Shown: positions 30,801-42,900 of the stretch, piece after piece
Position numbering within the stretch: position 1 is the first letter of the stretch
Layout: each line of letters opens with the position of its first letter
DNA from: Platycnemis pennipes
Taxonomy: Eukaryota; Arthropoda; Insecta; Odonata; Platycnemididae
Direction of reading: 5' to 3'
Assembly (NCBI GenBank): GCA_933228895.1
Contig: OW121854.1
Span: forward strand, 134,149,926-134,213,925
DNA: 64,000 nucleotides
Program-made: the position numbers and the translations under genes
The notes under the pieces: generated by a model
What the model saw: the letters and a program-made list of their open reading frames with translations, nothing else
The model's database searches: none
What the model was told of the DNA's origin: nothing

Positions 30801-32080
30801 AAATTTACTGTATCCGCTGTTTTAAAACAAAAATTGACACTAAGGCCTCTGCTCATCGGTTTTTACCGATTTTTATACAATGATTCATAGTGAATTAAGA
30901 AACCCAGATTCCGAGGTGTGTTCTTAAAACAGCTTCCTTCTCACTAAACTCACTATTTCCGCTGTTTTAAAACAAAAATTGACACTAAGGCCTCCGCTCA
31001 TCGGTTTTCATTGATTTTTATTCAATAATTCATAGCGAAATAAAAAATCCAGATTCTGAGGTGTTCTCAAAACAGCTTCCTTCCCACTAAATTCACTATT
31101 TTCGCTGTTTTAAAACAAAAATTGACACTAAGGCCTCATCTCATTCGTTTTCACCGATTTTTATACAATAATTCATAGCGTAATAAAAAATCCAGATTCT
31201 AAGGTGTGATCTCAAAACAGCTTCCATCTCGCTAATTTCACTGTTTCCGCTGTTTTAAAACAAAAATTGACACTAAGGCCTCTGCTCATCGGTTTTCACC
31301 GATTTTTATACAATAATTCATGGCAAACTAAAAAATCCAGATTCTGAGGTGTGTTCTCAAAACACCTTCCTTCTCACTAAATTCACTATTTCCGTTATTT
31401 TAAAACAAAAATTGACACTAATGCTTCTGCTCATCGGATTTCACCGATTTTTATACAATAATTCATGGCAAAATAAAAAATCCAGATTCTGAGGTGTGTT
31501 CTCAAAACAGCTTCCTTCTCACTAAAATCACTATTTCCTCTTTTTTAAAACAAAAATTGACACTAAGGCTTCTGCTCATCGGTTTTCACCGATTTTTATA
31601 CAATAATTCATGGCAAAATTAAAAATCCTGATTCTGAGGTGTGTTCTCAAAACAGCTTCATTGTCACAAAATTCAATATTTCCGCTATTTTGAAACAAAA
31701 ATTGACACTAAGACCTCTACTCATCGGTTTTCACCGATTTTTATACAATAATTCATAGCGAAATAAAAAATCCTGATTCTGAGGTGTGTTCTCAAAACAC
31801 CTTCCTTCTCACTAAATTCACTATTTCCGTTATTTTAAAACAAAAATTGACACTAAGACTTCTGCTCATCGGATTTCACCGATTTTTATACAATAATTCA
31901 TGGCAAAATAAAAAATCCAGATTCTGAGGTGTGTTCTCAAAACAGCTTCCTTCTCACTAAAATCACTATTTCCTCTTTTTTAAAACAAAAATTGACACTA
32001 AGGCTTCTGCTCATCGGTTTTCACCGATTTTTATACAATAATTCATGGCAAAATAAAAAATCCAGATTCTGAGGTGTGTT
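27860..32080 (+). repeat. Register II, copy 2, truncated at a hybrid junction
   Basis: Follows copy 1 at an offset of 6949 bp until about 32080, where CTCAGCACACC appears. The left side of that monomer matches the type expected here (as at about 25120). The right side matches the CTCAGAACACC type found at 30342. The register therefore steps back by about 1739 bp, which is 12 monomers. Confidence 0.75.
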
Positions 32081-33819
32081 CTCAGCACACCTTCCTTTTC
32101 ACAATATTCACTGTTTCCGCTGTTTTAAAAGTAAAATCGACACTAAGGCCTCTGCTCATCGGTTTTCACCGATTTTTATACAATAATTCATAGCAAAATA
32201 AAAAATCCCGATTCTGAGGTGTGTTCTCAGAACAGCTTCCTTCTCACTAAATTCACTACTTCCGCTGTTTTAAAACAAAAATTGACACTAGGGCACGTGC
32301 TCATCGGTTATCTTCGATTTTTATACAATAATTCATAGCGAAATAAAAAAATCCAGATTCTGAGGTGTGTTCTTAAAACAGCTTCCTTCTCATTACTTCA
32401 CTGTTTTCGCTGTTTTAAAACAAAAATTGACACTAAGGCCTCTGCTCATCGGTTTTCACCGATTTTTATACAATAATTCATAGCGAAATAAAAAATCCAG
32501 ATTTTAAGGTGTGTTCTAAAAATCAGCTTCCTTCCCACTAAATTTACTGTATCCGCTGTTTTAAAACAAAAATTGACACTAAGGCCTCTGCTCATCGGTT
32601 TTTACCGATTTTTATACAATGATTCATAGTGAATTAAGAAACCCAGATTCCGAGGTGTGTTCTTAAAACAGCTTCCTTCTCACTAAACTCACTATTTCCG
32701 CTGTTTTAAAACAAAAATTGACACTAAGGCCTCCGCTCATCGGTTTTCATTGATTTTTATTCAATAATTCATAGCGAAATAAAAAATCCAGATTCTGAGG
32801 TGTTCTCAAAACAGCTTCCTTCCCACTAAATTCACTATTTTCGCTGTTTTAAAACAAAAATTGACAATAAGGCCTCATCTCATTCGTTTTCACCGATTTT
32901 TATACAATAATTCATAGCGTAATAAAAAATCCAGATTCTAAGGTGTGATCTCAAAACAGCTTCCTTCTCGCTAATTTCACTGTTTCCGCTGTTTTAAAAC
33001 AAAAATTGACACTAAGGCCTCTGCTCATCGGTTTTCACCGATTTTTATACAATAATTCATGGCAAACTAAAAAATCCAGATTCTGAGGTGTGTTCTCAAA
33101 ACACCTTCCTTCTCACTAAATTCACTATTTCCGTTATTTTAAAACAAAAATTGACACTAATGCTTCTGCTCATCGGATTTCACCGATTTTTATACAATAA
33201 TTCATGGCAAAATAAAAAATCCAGATTCTGAGGTGTGTTCTCAAAACAGCTTCCTTCTCACTAAAATCACTATTTCCTCTTTTTTAAAACAAAAATTGAC
33301 ACTAAGGCTTCTGCTCATCGGTTTTCACCGATTTTTATACAATAATTCATGGCAAAATTAAAAATCCTGATTCTGAGGTGTGTTCTCAAAACAGCTTCAT
33401 TGTCACAAAATTCAATATTTCCGCTATTTTTAGAAACAAAAATTGACACTAAGACCTCTACTCATCGGTTTTCACCGATTTTTATACAATAATTCATAGC
33501 GAAATAAAAAATCCTGATTCTGAGGTGTGTTCTCAAAACACCTTCCTTCTCACTAAATTCACTATTTCCGTTATTTTAAAACAAAAATTGACACTAAGAC
33601 TTCTGCTCATCGGATTTCACCGATTTTTATACAATAATTCATGGCAAAATAAAAAATCCAGATTCTGAGGTGTGTTCTCAAAACAGCTTCCTTCTCACTA
33701 AAATCACTATTTCCTCTTTTTTAAAACAAAAATTGACACTAAGGCTTCTGCTCATCGGTTTTCACCGATTTTTATACAATAATTCATGGCAAAATAAAAA
33801 ATCCAGATTCTGAGGTGTG
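32081..33819 (+). repeat. Second copy of a 12-monomer (about 1739 bp) tandem duplication
   Basis: Sequence from 32081 repeats that from 30342 in the same order of variants: the GGGCACGTGCTC...TATCTTCGA monomer, the CAGATTTTAAGG monomer, AGTGAATTAAGAAACCC, CTCATTCGTTTTC and TTCATGGCAAACTAAA. The junction monomer keeps normal length, as expected from in-register unequal exchange. Confidence 0.75.
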
Positions 33820-36217
33820 TTCTCAAAACAGCTTCCTTCTCACTAAATTCACTATTTTTGCTGTCTCAAAACAAAAATTGACACTAAGGCTTCAGCCCAT
33901 TGGTTTTCACCGATTTCTATACAATAATTCATAGCGAAATAAAAAATCCAGATTCTGATGTGTGTTCTCAAAACAGCTTCCTTGTCACTAATTTCACTGT
34001 TTCCGCTGTTTTAAAACAAAATTTGACACTAAGGCCTCCGATCATCGGTTTTCATTGATATTTATTCAATAATTCATAGCGAAATAAAAAATCCAGATTC
34101 TGAGGTGTTCTCAAAACAGCTTCCTTCCCACTAAATTCACTATTTCCGCTGTTTTAAAACAAAAATTGACACTAAGGCCTCATCTCATTGGTTTTCACCG
34201 ATTTTTATACAATAATTCATAGCGAAATAAAAAATCCAGATTCTAAGGTGTGATCTCAAAACAGCTTCCTTCTATTTAATTTCACTGTTTCCGCTGTTTT
34301 AAAACAAAAATTGACACTAAGGCCTCTGCTCATCGGTTTTCACCGATTTTTATACAATAATTCATGGCAAACTAAAAAATCCAGATTCTGAGGTGTGTTC
34401 TCAAAACACCTTCATTGTCACAAAATTCAATATTTCCGCTATTTTGAAACAAAAATTGACACTAAGACCTCTACTCATCGGTTTTCACCGATTTTTATAC
34501 AATAATTCATAGCGAAATAAAAAATCCAGATTCTGAGGTGTGTTCTCAAAACAGCTCCCTTCTCACTAAATTCACTATTTCCGTTATTTTAAAACAAAAA
34601 TTGACACTAAGGCTTCTGCTCATCGGATTTCACCGATTTTTATACAATAATTCATGGCAAAATAAAAAATCCAGATTCTGAGGTGTGTTCTCAAAACACC
34701 TTCCTTCTAACTAAATTCACTATTTCCGCAGTTTTAAAACAAAAATTGACACTAAGGTCTCTGCTCATCGGTTTTTACCGATTTTTATACAATGATTCAT
34801 AGCGAAATAAGAAGCCCAGATTCCGAGGTGTGTTCTTAAAACAGCTTCCTTCTCACTAAACTCACTATTTCCGCTGTTTTAAAACAAAAATTGACACTAA
34901 GGCCCCTGCTCATCGGTTTTCACCGATTTTTATACAATCATTCATAGCGAAATAAAAAATCCAGATTCTGAGGTGTGTTCTCAAACCAGCTTCCTTCTCA
35001 CTAATTTCACTGTTTCCGCTGTTTAAAAACAAAATTTGACACTAAGGCCTCCGCTCATCGGTTTTCATTGATTTTTATTCAATAATTCATAGCGAAATAA
35101 AAAATCCAGATTCTGAGGTGTTCTCAAAAAAGCTTCCTTCCGACTAAATTCACTATTTTCGCTGTTTTAAAACAAAAATTGACACTAAGGCCTCATCTCA
35201 TTGGTTTTCACCTTTTTTATACAATAATTCATAGCGAAATAAAAAATCCAGATTCTAAGGTGTGATCTCAAAACACCTTCATTGTCACAAAATTCAATAT
35301 TTCCGCTATTTTGAAACAAATATTGACACTAAGACCTCTACTCATCGGTTTTCACCGATTTTTATGCAATAATTCATAGCGAAATAAAAAATCCAGATTC
35401 TGAGGTGTGTTCTGAAAACAGCTCCCTTCTCACTAAATTCACTATTTCCGCTGTTTTAAAACAAAAAATTGACACTAAGGCTTCTGCTCATCGGATTTCA
35501 CCGATTTTTATAGAATAATTCATGGCAAAATAAAAAATCCAGATTCTGAGGTGTGTTCTCAAAACAGCTTCCTTCTCACTAAATTCACTACTTCCGCTGT
35601 TTTAAAACAAAAATTGACACTAAGGCCCGTGCTCATCGGTTATCACCGATTTTTATACAATAATTCATAGCGAAATAAAAAATCCAAATTCTGAGGTGTG
35701 TTCTCAAAACAGCTTCCTTCTCACTAAATTCACTATTTTTGCTGTTTCAAAACAAAAATTGACACAAAGGCTTCTGCCCATTGGTTTTCACCGATTTCTA
35801 TACAATAATTCATAGCGAAATAAAAAATCCAGATTCTGAGGTGTGCTCTCAAAACATCTTCCTTCTCACTAATTTCACTGTTTCCGCTGTTTTAAAACAA
35901 AAATTGACACTAAGGCCTCTGCTAATTGGTTTTCACCGATTTTTATACAATAATTCATAGCGAAATAAAAAATCCAGGTTCTGAGGTGTGTTCTCAGAAC
36001 ACCTTCCTTTTCACAATATTCACTGTTTCCGCTGTTTTAAAAGTAAAATCGACTCTAAGGCCTCTGCTCATCGGTTTTCACCGATTTTTATACAATAATT
36101 CATAGCAAAATAAAAAATCCCGATTCTGAGGTGTGTTTTCAGAACAGCTTCCTTCTCACTAAATTCACTACTTCCGCTGTTTTAAAACAAAAATTGACAC
36201 TAAGGCCCGTGCTCATC
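32451..36217 (+). repeat. 3767-bp satellite unit (26 monomers), tandem copy 1
   Basis: Paired with 36218-39984 at a constant offset of 3767 bp. Both copies share variants I did not find in other copies of register II: an insertion giving CTATTTTTAGAAAC (about 33426 and 37193), CGACTCTAAGG in place of CGACACTAAGG (36051 and 39818), and AAGGTCTCTGCTCATCGG (about 34756 and 38523). These private marks make this one of the youngest large duplications in the window. Confidence 0.85.
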
Positions 36218-39200
36218 GGTTTTCACCGATTTTTATACAATAATTCATAGCGAAATAAAAAATCCAGATTTTAAGGTGTGTTCTAAAAATCAGCTTCCTT
36301 CCCACTAAATTTACTGTATCCGCTGTTTTAAAACAAAAATTGACACTAAGGCCTCTGCTCATCGGTTTTTACCGATTTTTATACAATGATTCATAGTGAA
36401 TTAAGAAACCCAGATTCCGAGGTGTGTTCTTAAAACAGCTTCCTTCTCACTAAACTCACTATTTCCGCTGTTTTAAAACAAAAATTGACACTAAGGCCTC
36501 CGCTCATCGGTTTTCATTGATTTTTATTCAATAATTCATAGCGAAATAAAAAATCCAGATTCTGAGGTGTTCTCAAAACAGCTTCCTTCCCACTAAATTC
36601 ACTATTTTCGCTGTTTTAAAACAAAAATTGACAATAAGGCCTCATCTCATTCGTTTTCACCGATTTTTATACAATAATTCATAGCGTAATAAAAAATCCA
36701 GATTCTAAGGTGTGATCTCAAAACAGCTTCCTTCTCGCTAATTTCACTGTTTCCGCTGTTTTAAAACAAAAATTGACACTAAGGCCTCTGCTCATCGGTT
36801 TTCACCGATTTTTATACAATAATTCATGGCAAACTAAAAAATCCAGATTCTGAGGTGTGTTCTCAAAACACCTTCCTTCTCACTAAATTCACTATTTCCG
36901 TTATTTTAAAACAAAAATTGACACTAATGCTTCTGCTCATCGGATTTCACCGATTTTTATACAATAATTCATGGCAAAATAAAAAATCCAGATTCTGAGG
37001 TGTGTTCTCAAAACAGCTTCCTTCTCACTAAAATCACTATTTCCTCTTTTTTAAAACAAAAATTGACACTAAGGCTTCTGCTCATCGGTTTTCACCGATT
37101 TTTATACAATAATTCATGGCAAAATTAAAAATCCTGATTCTGAGGTGTGTTCTCAAAACAGCTTCATTGTCACAAAATTCAATATTTCCGCTATTTTTAG
37201 AAACAAAAATTGACACTAAGACCTCTACTCATCGGTTTTCACCGATTTTTATACAATAATTCATAGCGAAATAAAAAATCCTGATTCTGAGGTGTGTTCT
37301 CAAAACACCTTCCTTCTCACTAAATTCACTATTTCCGTTATTTTAAAACAAAAATTGACACTAAGACTTCTGCTCATCGGATTTCACCGATTTTTATACA
37401 ATAATTCATGGCAAAATAAAAAATCCAGATTCTGAGGTGTGTTCTCAAAACAGCTTCCTTCTCACTAAAATCACTATTTCCTCTTTTTTAAAACAAAAAT
37501 TGACACTAAGGCTTCTGCTCATCGGTTTTCACCGATTTTTATACAATAATTCATGGCAAAATAAAAAATCCAGATTCTGAGGTGTGTTCTCAAAACAGCT
37601 TCCTTCTCACTAAATTCACTATTTTTGCTGTCTCAAAACAAAAATTGACACTAAGGCTTCAGCCCATTGGTTTTCACCGATTTCTATACAATAATTCATA
37701 GCGAAATAAAAAATCCAGATTCTGATGTGTGTTCTCAAAACAGCTTCCTTGTCACTAATTTCACTGTTTCCGCTGTTTTAAAACAAAATTTGACACTAAG
37801 GCCTCCGATCATCGGTTTTCATTGATATTTATTCAATAATTCATAGCGAAATAAAAAATCCAGATTCTGAGGTGTTCTCAAAACAGCTTCCTTCCCACTA
37901 AATTCACTATTTCCGCTGTTTTAAAACAAAAATTGACACTAAGGCCTCATCTCATTGGTTTTCACCGATTTTTATACAATAATTCATAGCGAAATAAAAA
38001 ATCCAGATTCTAAGGTGTGATCTCAAAACAGCTTCCTTCTATTTAATTTCACTGTTTCCGCTGTTTTAAAACAAAAATTGACACTAAGGCCTCTGCTCAT
38101 CGGTTTTCACCGATTTTTATACAATAATTCATGGCAAACTAAAAAATCCAGATTCTGAGGTGTGTTCTCAAAACACCTTCATTGTCACAAAATTCAATAT
38201 TTCCGCTATTTTGAAACAAAAATTGACACTAAGACCTCTACTCATCGGTTTTCACCGATTTTTATACAATAATTCATAGCGAAATAAAAAATCCAGATTC
38301 TGAGGTGTGTTCTCAAAACAGCTCCCTTCTCACTAAATTCACTATTTCCGTTATTTTAAAACAAAAATTGACACTAAGGCTTCTGCTCATCGGATTTCAC
38401 CGATTTTTATACAATAATTCATGGCAAAATAAAAAATCCAGATTCTGAGGTGTGTTCTCAAAACACCTTCCTTCTAACTAAATTCACTATTTCCGCAGTT
38501 TTAAAACAAAAATTGACACTAAGGTCTCTGCTCATCGGTTTTTACCGATTTTTATACAATGATTCATAGCGAAATAAGAAGCCCAGATTCCGAGGTGTGT
38601 TCTTAAAACAGCTTCCTTCTCACTAAACTCACTATTTCCGCTGTTTTAAAACAAAAATTGACACTAAGGCCCCTGCTCATCGGTTTTCACCGATTTTTAT
38701 ACAATCATTCATAGCGAAATAAAAAATCCAGATTCTGAGGTGTGTTCTCAAACCAGCTTCCTTCTCACTAATTTCACTGTTTCCGCTGTTTAAAAACAAA
38801 ATTTGACACTAAGGCCTCCGCTCATCGGTTTTCATTGATTTTTATTCAATAATTCATAGCGAAATAAAAAATCCAGATTCTGAGGTGTTCTCAAAAAAGC
38901 TTCCTTCCGACTAAATTCACTATTTTCGCTGTTTTAAAACAAAAATTGACACTAAGGCCTCATCTCATTGGTTTTCACCTTTTTTATACAATAATTCATA
39001 GCGAAATAAAAAATCCAGATTCTAAGGTGTGATCTCAAAACACCTTCATTGTCACAAAATTCAATATTTCCGCTATTTTGAAACAAATATTGACACTAAG
39101 ACCTCTACTCATCGGTTTTCACCGATTTTTATGCAATAATTCATAGCGAAATAAAAAATCCAGATTCTGAGGTGTGTTCTGAAAACAGCTCCCTTCTCAC

Positions 39201-39984
39201 TAAATTCACTATTTCCGCTGTTTTAAAACAAAAAATTGACACTAAGGCTTCTGCTCATCGGATTTCACCGATTTTTATAGAATAATTCATGGCAAAATAA
39301 AAAATCCAGATTCTGAGGTGTGTTCTCAAAACAGCTTCCTTCTCACTAAATTCACTACTTCCGCTGTTTTAAAACAAAAATTGACACTAAGGCCCGTGCT
39401 CATCGGTTATCACCGATTTTTATACAATAATTCATAGCGAAATAAAAAATCCAAATTCTGAGGTGTGTTCTCAAAACAGCTTCCTTCTCACTAAATTCAC
39501 TATTTTTGCTGTTTCAAAACAAAAATTGACACAAAGGCTTCTGCCCATTGGTTTTCACCGATTTCTATACAATAATTCATAGCGAAATAAAAAATCCAGA
39601 TTCTGAGGTGTGCTCTCAAAACATCTTCCTTCTCACTAATTTCACTGTTTCCGCTGTTTTAAAACAAAAATTGACACTAAGGCCTCTGCTAATTGGTTTT
39701 CACCGATTTTTATACAATAATTCATAGCGAAATAAAAAATCCAGGTTCTGAGGTGTGTTCTCAGAACACCTTCCTTTTCACAATATTCACTGTTTCCGCT
39801 GTTTTAAAAGTAAAATCGACTCTAAGGCCTCTGCTCATCGGTTTTCACCGATTTTTATACAATAATTCATAGCAAAATAAAAAATCCCGATTCTGAGGTG
39901 TGTTTTCAGAACAGCTTCCTTCTCACTAAATTCACTACTTCCGCTGTTTTAAAACAAAAATTGACACTAAGGCCCGTGCTCATC
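36218..39984 (+). repeat. 3767-bp satellite unit (26 monomers), tandem copy 2
   Basis: Starts in a hybrid monomer in which the left part is the GCCCGTGCTCATCGG type and the right part is the GGTTTTCACC...CAGATTTTAAGG type taken from about 32451. The original continuation (GCCCGTGCTCATCGGTTATC) is regained at about 39970, so the second copy ends exactly where the first would have continued. By eye the two copies look nearly identical. Confidence 0.85.
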
Positions 39985-42900
39985 GGTTATCACCGATTTT
40001 TATACAATAATTCATAGCGAAATAAAAAAATCCAGATTCTGAGGTGTGTTCTAAAAACAGCTTCCTTCTCATTACTTCACTGTTTTCGCTGTTTTAAAAC
40101 AAAAATTGACACTAAGGCCTCTGCTCATCGGTTTTCACCGATTTTTATACAATAATTCATAGCGAAATAAAAAATCCAGATTTTAAGGTGTGTTCTAAAA
40201 ATCAGCTTCCTTCCCACTAAATTTACTGTATCCGCTGTTTTAAAACAAAAATTGACACTAACGCCTCTGCTCATCGGTTTTTACCGATTTTTATACAATG
40301 ATTCATAGCGAAATAAGAAACCCAGATTCCGAGGTGTGTTCTTAAAACAGCTTCCTTCTCACTAAACTCACTATTTCCGCTGTTTTAAAACAAAAATTGA
40401 CACTAAGGCCCCTGCTCATCGGTTTTCACCGATTTTTATACAATCATTCATAGCGAAATCAAAAATCCAGATTCTGAGGTGTGTTCTCAAAACACCTTCC
40501 TTCTAACTAAATTCACTATTTCCGTTGTTTTAAAACAGAAATTGACACTAAGGCCTCATCTCATTGGTTTTCACCGATTTTTATACAATAATTCATAGCG
40601 AAATAAAAGATCCAGATTCTAAGGTGTGATCTCAAAACAGCTTCCTTCTCGCTAATTTAACTGTTTCCGCTGTTTTAAAACAAAATTTGACACTAAGGCC
40701 TCCGCTCATCGGTTTTCATTGATTTTTATTCAATAATTCATAGCGAAATAAAAAATCCAGATTCTGAGGTGTTCTCAAAATGCTTCCTTCCCACTAAATT
40801 CACTATTTTCGCTGTTTTAAAACAAAAATTGACACTAAGGCCTCTGCTCATCGGTTTTCACCGATTTTTATACAATAATTCATAGCGAAATAGAAAATCC
40901 AGATTCTGAGGTGTGCTCTCAAAACAGCTTCCTTCTCACTAATTTCACTGTTTCCGCTGTTTTAAAACAAAATTTGAGACTTAGGCCTCTGCTCATCGGT
41001 TTTCACCGATTTTTATACAATAATTCATAGCGAAATAAAAAATCCAGATTCTGAGGTGTGTTCTCAGAACACCTTCCTTTTCACAATATTCACTGTTTCC
41101 GCTGTTTTAAAAGTAAAATCGACACTAAGGCCTCTGCTCATCGGTTTTCACCGATTTTTATACAATAATACATAGCGAAATAGAAAATCCAGATTCTGAG
41201 GTGTGCTCTCAAAACAGCTTCCTTCTCACTAATTTCACTGTTTCCGCTGTTTTAAAACAAAATTTGACACTTAGGCCTCTGCTCATCGGTTTTCACCGAT
41301 TTTTATACAATAATTCATAGCGAAATAAAAAATCCAGATTCTGAGGTGTTTTCTCAAAACACCTTCCTTCTAACTAAATTCACTATTTCCGCTGTTTTAA
41401 AACAAAAATTGACACTAAGGCCTCTGCTCATCGGTTTTTACCGATTTTTATACAATGATTCATAGCGAAATAAGAAGCCCAGATTCCGAGGTGTGTTCTT
41501 AAAACAGCTTCCTTCTCACTAAACTCACTATTTCCGCTGTTTTAAAACAAAAATTGACACTAAGGCCCCTGCTCATCGGTTTTCACCGATTTTTATACAA
41601 TCATTCATAGCGAAATCAAAAATCCAGATTCTGAGGTGTGTTCTCAAAACACCTTCCTTCTAACTAAATTCACTATTTCCGCTGTTTTAAAACAGAAATT
41701 GACACTAAGGCCTCATCTCATCGGTTTTCACCGATTTTTATACAATAACTCATAGCGAAATAAAAAATCCAGATTCTGAGGTGTGTTCTCAAACCAGCTT
41801 CCTTCTCACTAATTTCACTGTTTCCGCTGTTTAAAAACAAAATTTGACACTAAGGCCTCCGCTCATCGGTTTTCATTGATTTTTATTCAATAATTCATAG
41901 CGAAATAAAATATCCAGATTCTGAGGTGTTCTCAAAAAAGCTTCCTTCCGACTAAATTCACTATTTTCGCTGTTTTAAAACAAAAATTGACACTAAGGCC
42001 TCATCTCATTGGTTTTCACCTTTTTTATACAATAATTCATAGCGAAATAAAAAATCCAGATTCTAAGGTGTGATCTCAAAACACCTTCATTGTCACAAAA
42101 TTCAATATTTCCGCTATTTTGAAACAAATATTGACACTAAGACCTCTACTCATCGGTTTTCACCGATTTTTATGCAATAATTCATAGCGAAATAAAAAAT
42201 CCAGATTCTGAGGTGTGTTCTCAAAACAGCTCCCTTCTCACTAAATTCACTATTTCCGTTATTTTAAAACAAAAAATTGACACTAAGGCTTCTGCTCATC
42301 GGATTTCACATTTTTATACAATAATTCATGGCAAAATAAAAAATCCAGATTCTGAGGTGTGTTCTCAAAACAGTTTCCTTCTCACTAAAATCACTATTTC
42401 CTCTTTTTTAAAACAAAAATTAACACTAAGGCTTCTGCTCATCGGTTTTCACCGATTTTTATACAATAATTCATGGCAAAATAAAAAATCCAGATTCTGA
42501 GGTGTGTTCTAAAAACAGCTTCCTTCTCACTAAATTCACTATTTTTGCTGTTTCAAAACAAAAATTGACACTAAGGCTTCTGCCCATTGGTTTTCACCGA
42601 TTTCTATACAATAATTCATAGCGAAAAAAAAAATCCAGATTCTGAGGTGTGCTCTCAAAACATCTTCCTTCTCACTAATTTCACTGTTTCCGCTGTTTTA
42701 AAACAAAAATTGACACTAAGGCCTCTGCTAATTGGTTTTCACCGATTTTTATACAATAATTCATAGCGAAATAAAAAATCCAGATTCTGAGGTGTGTTCT
42801 CAGAACACCTTCCTTTTCACAATATTCACTGTTTCCGCTGTTTTAAAAGTAAAATCGACACTAAGGCCTCTGCTCATCGGTTTTCACCGATTTTTATACA

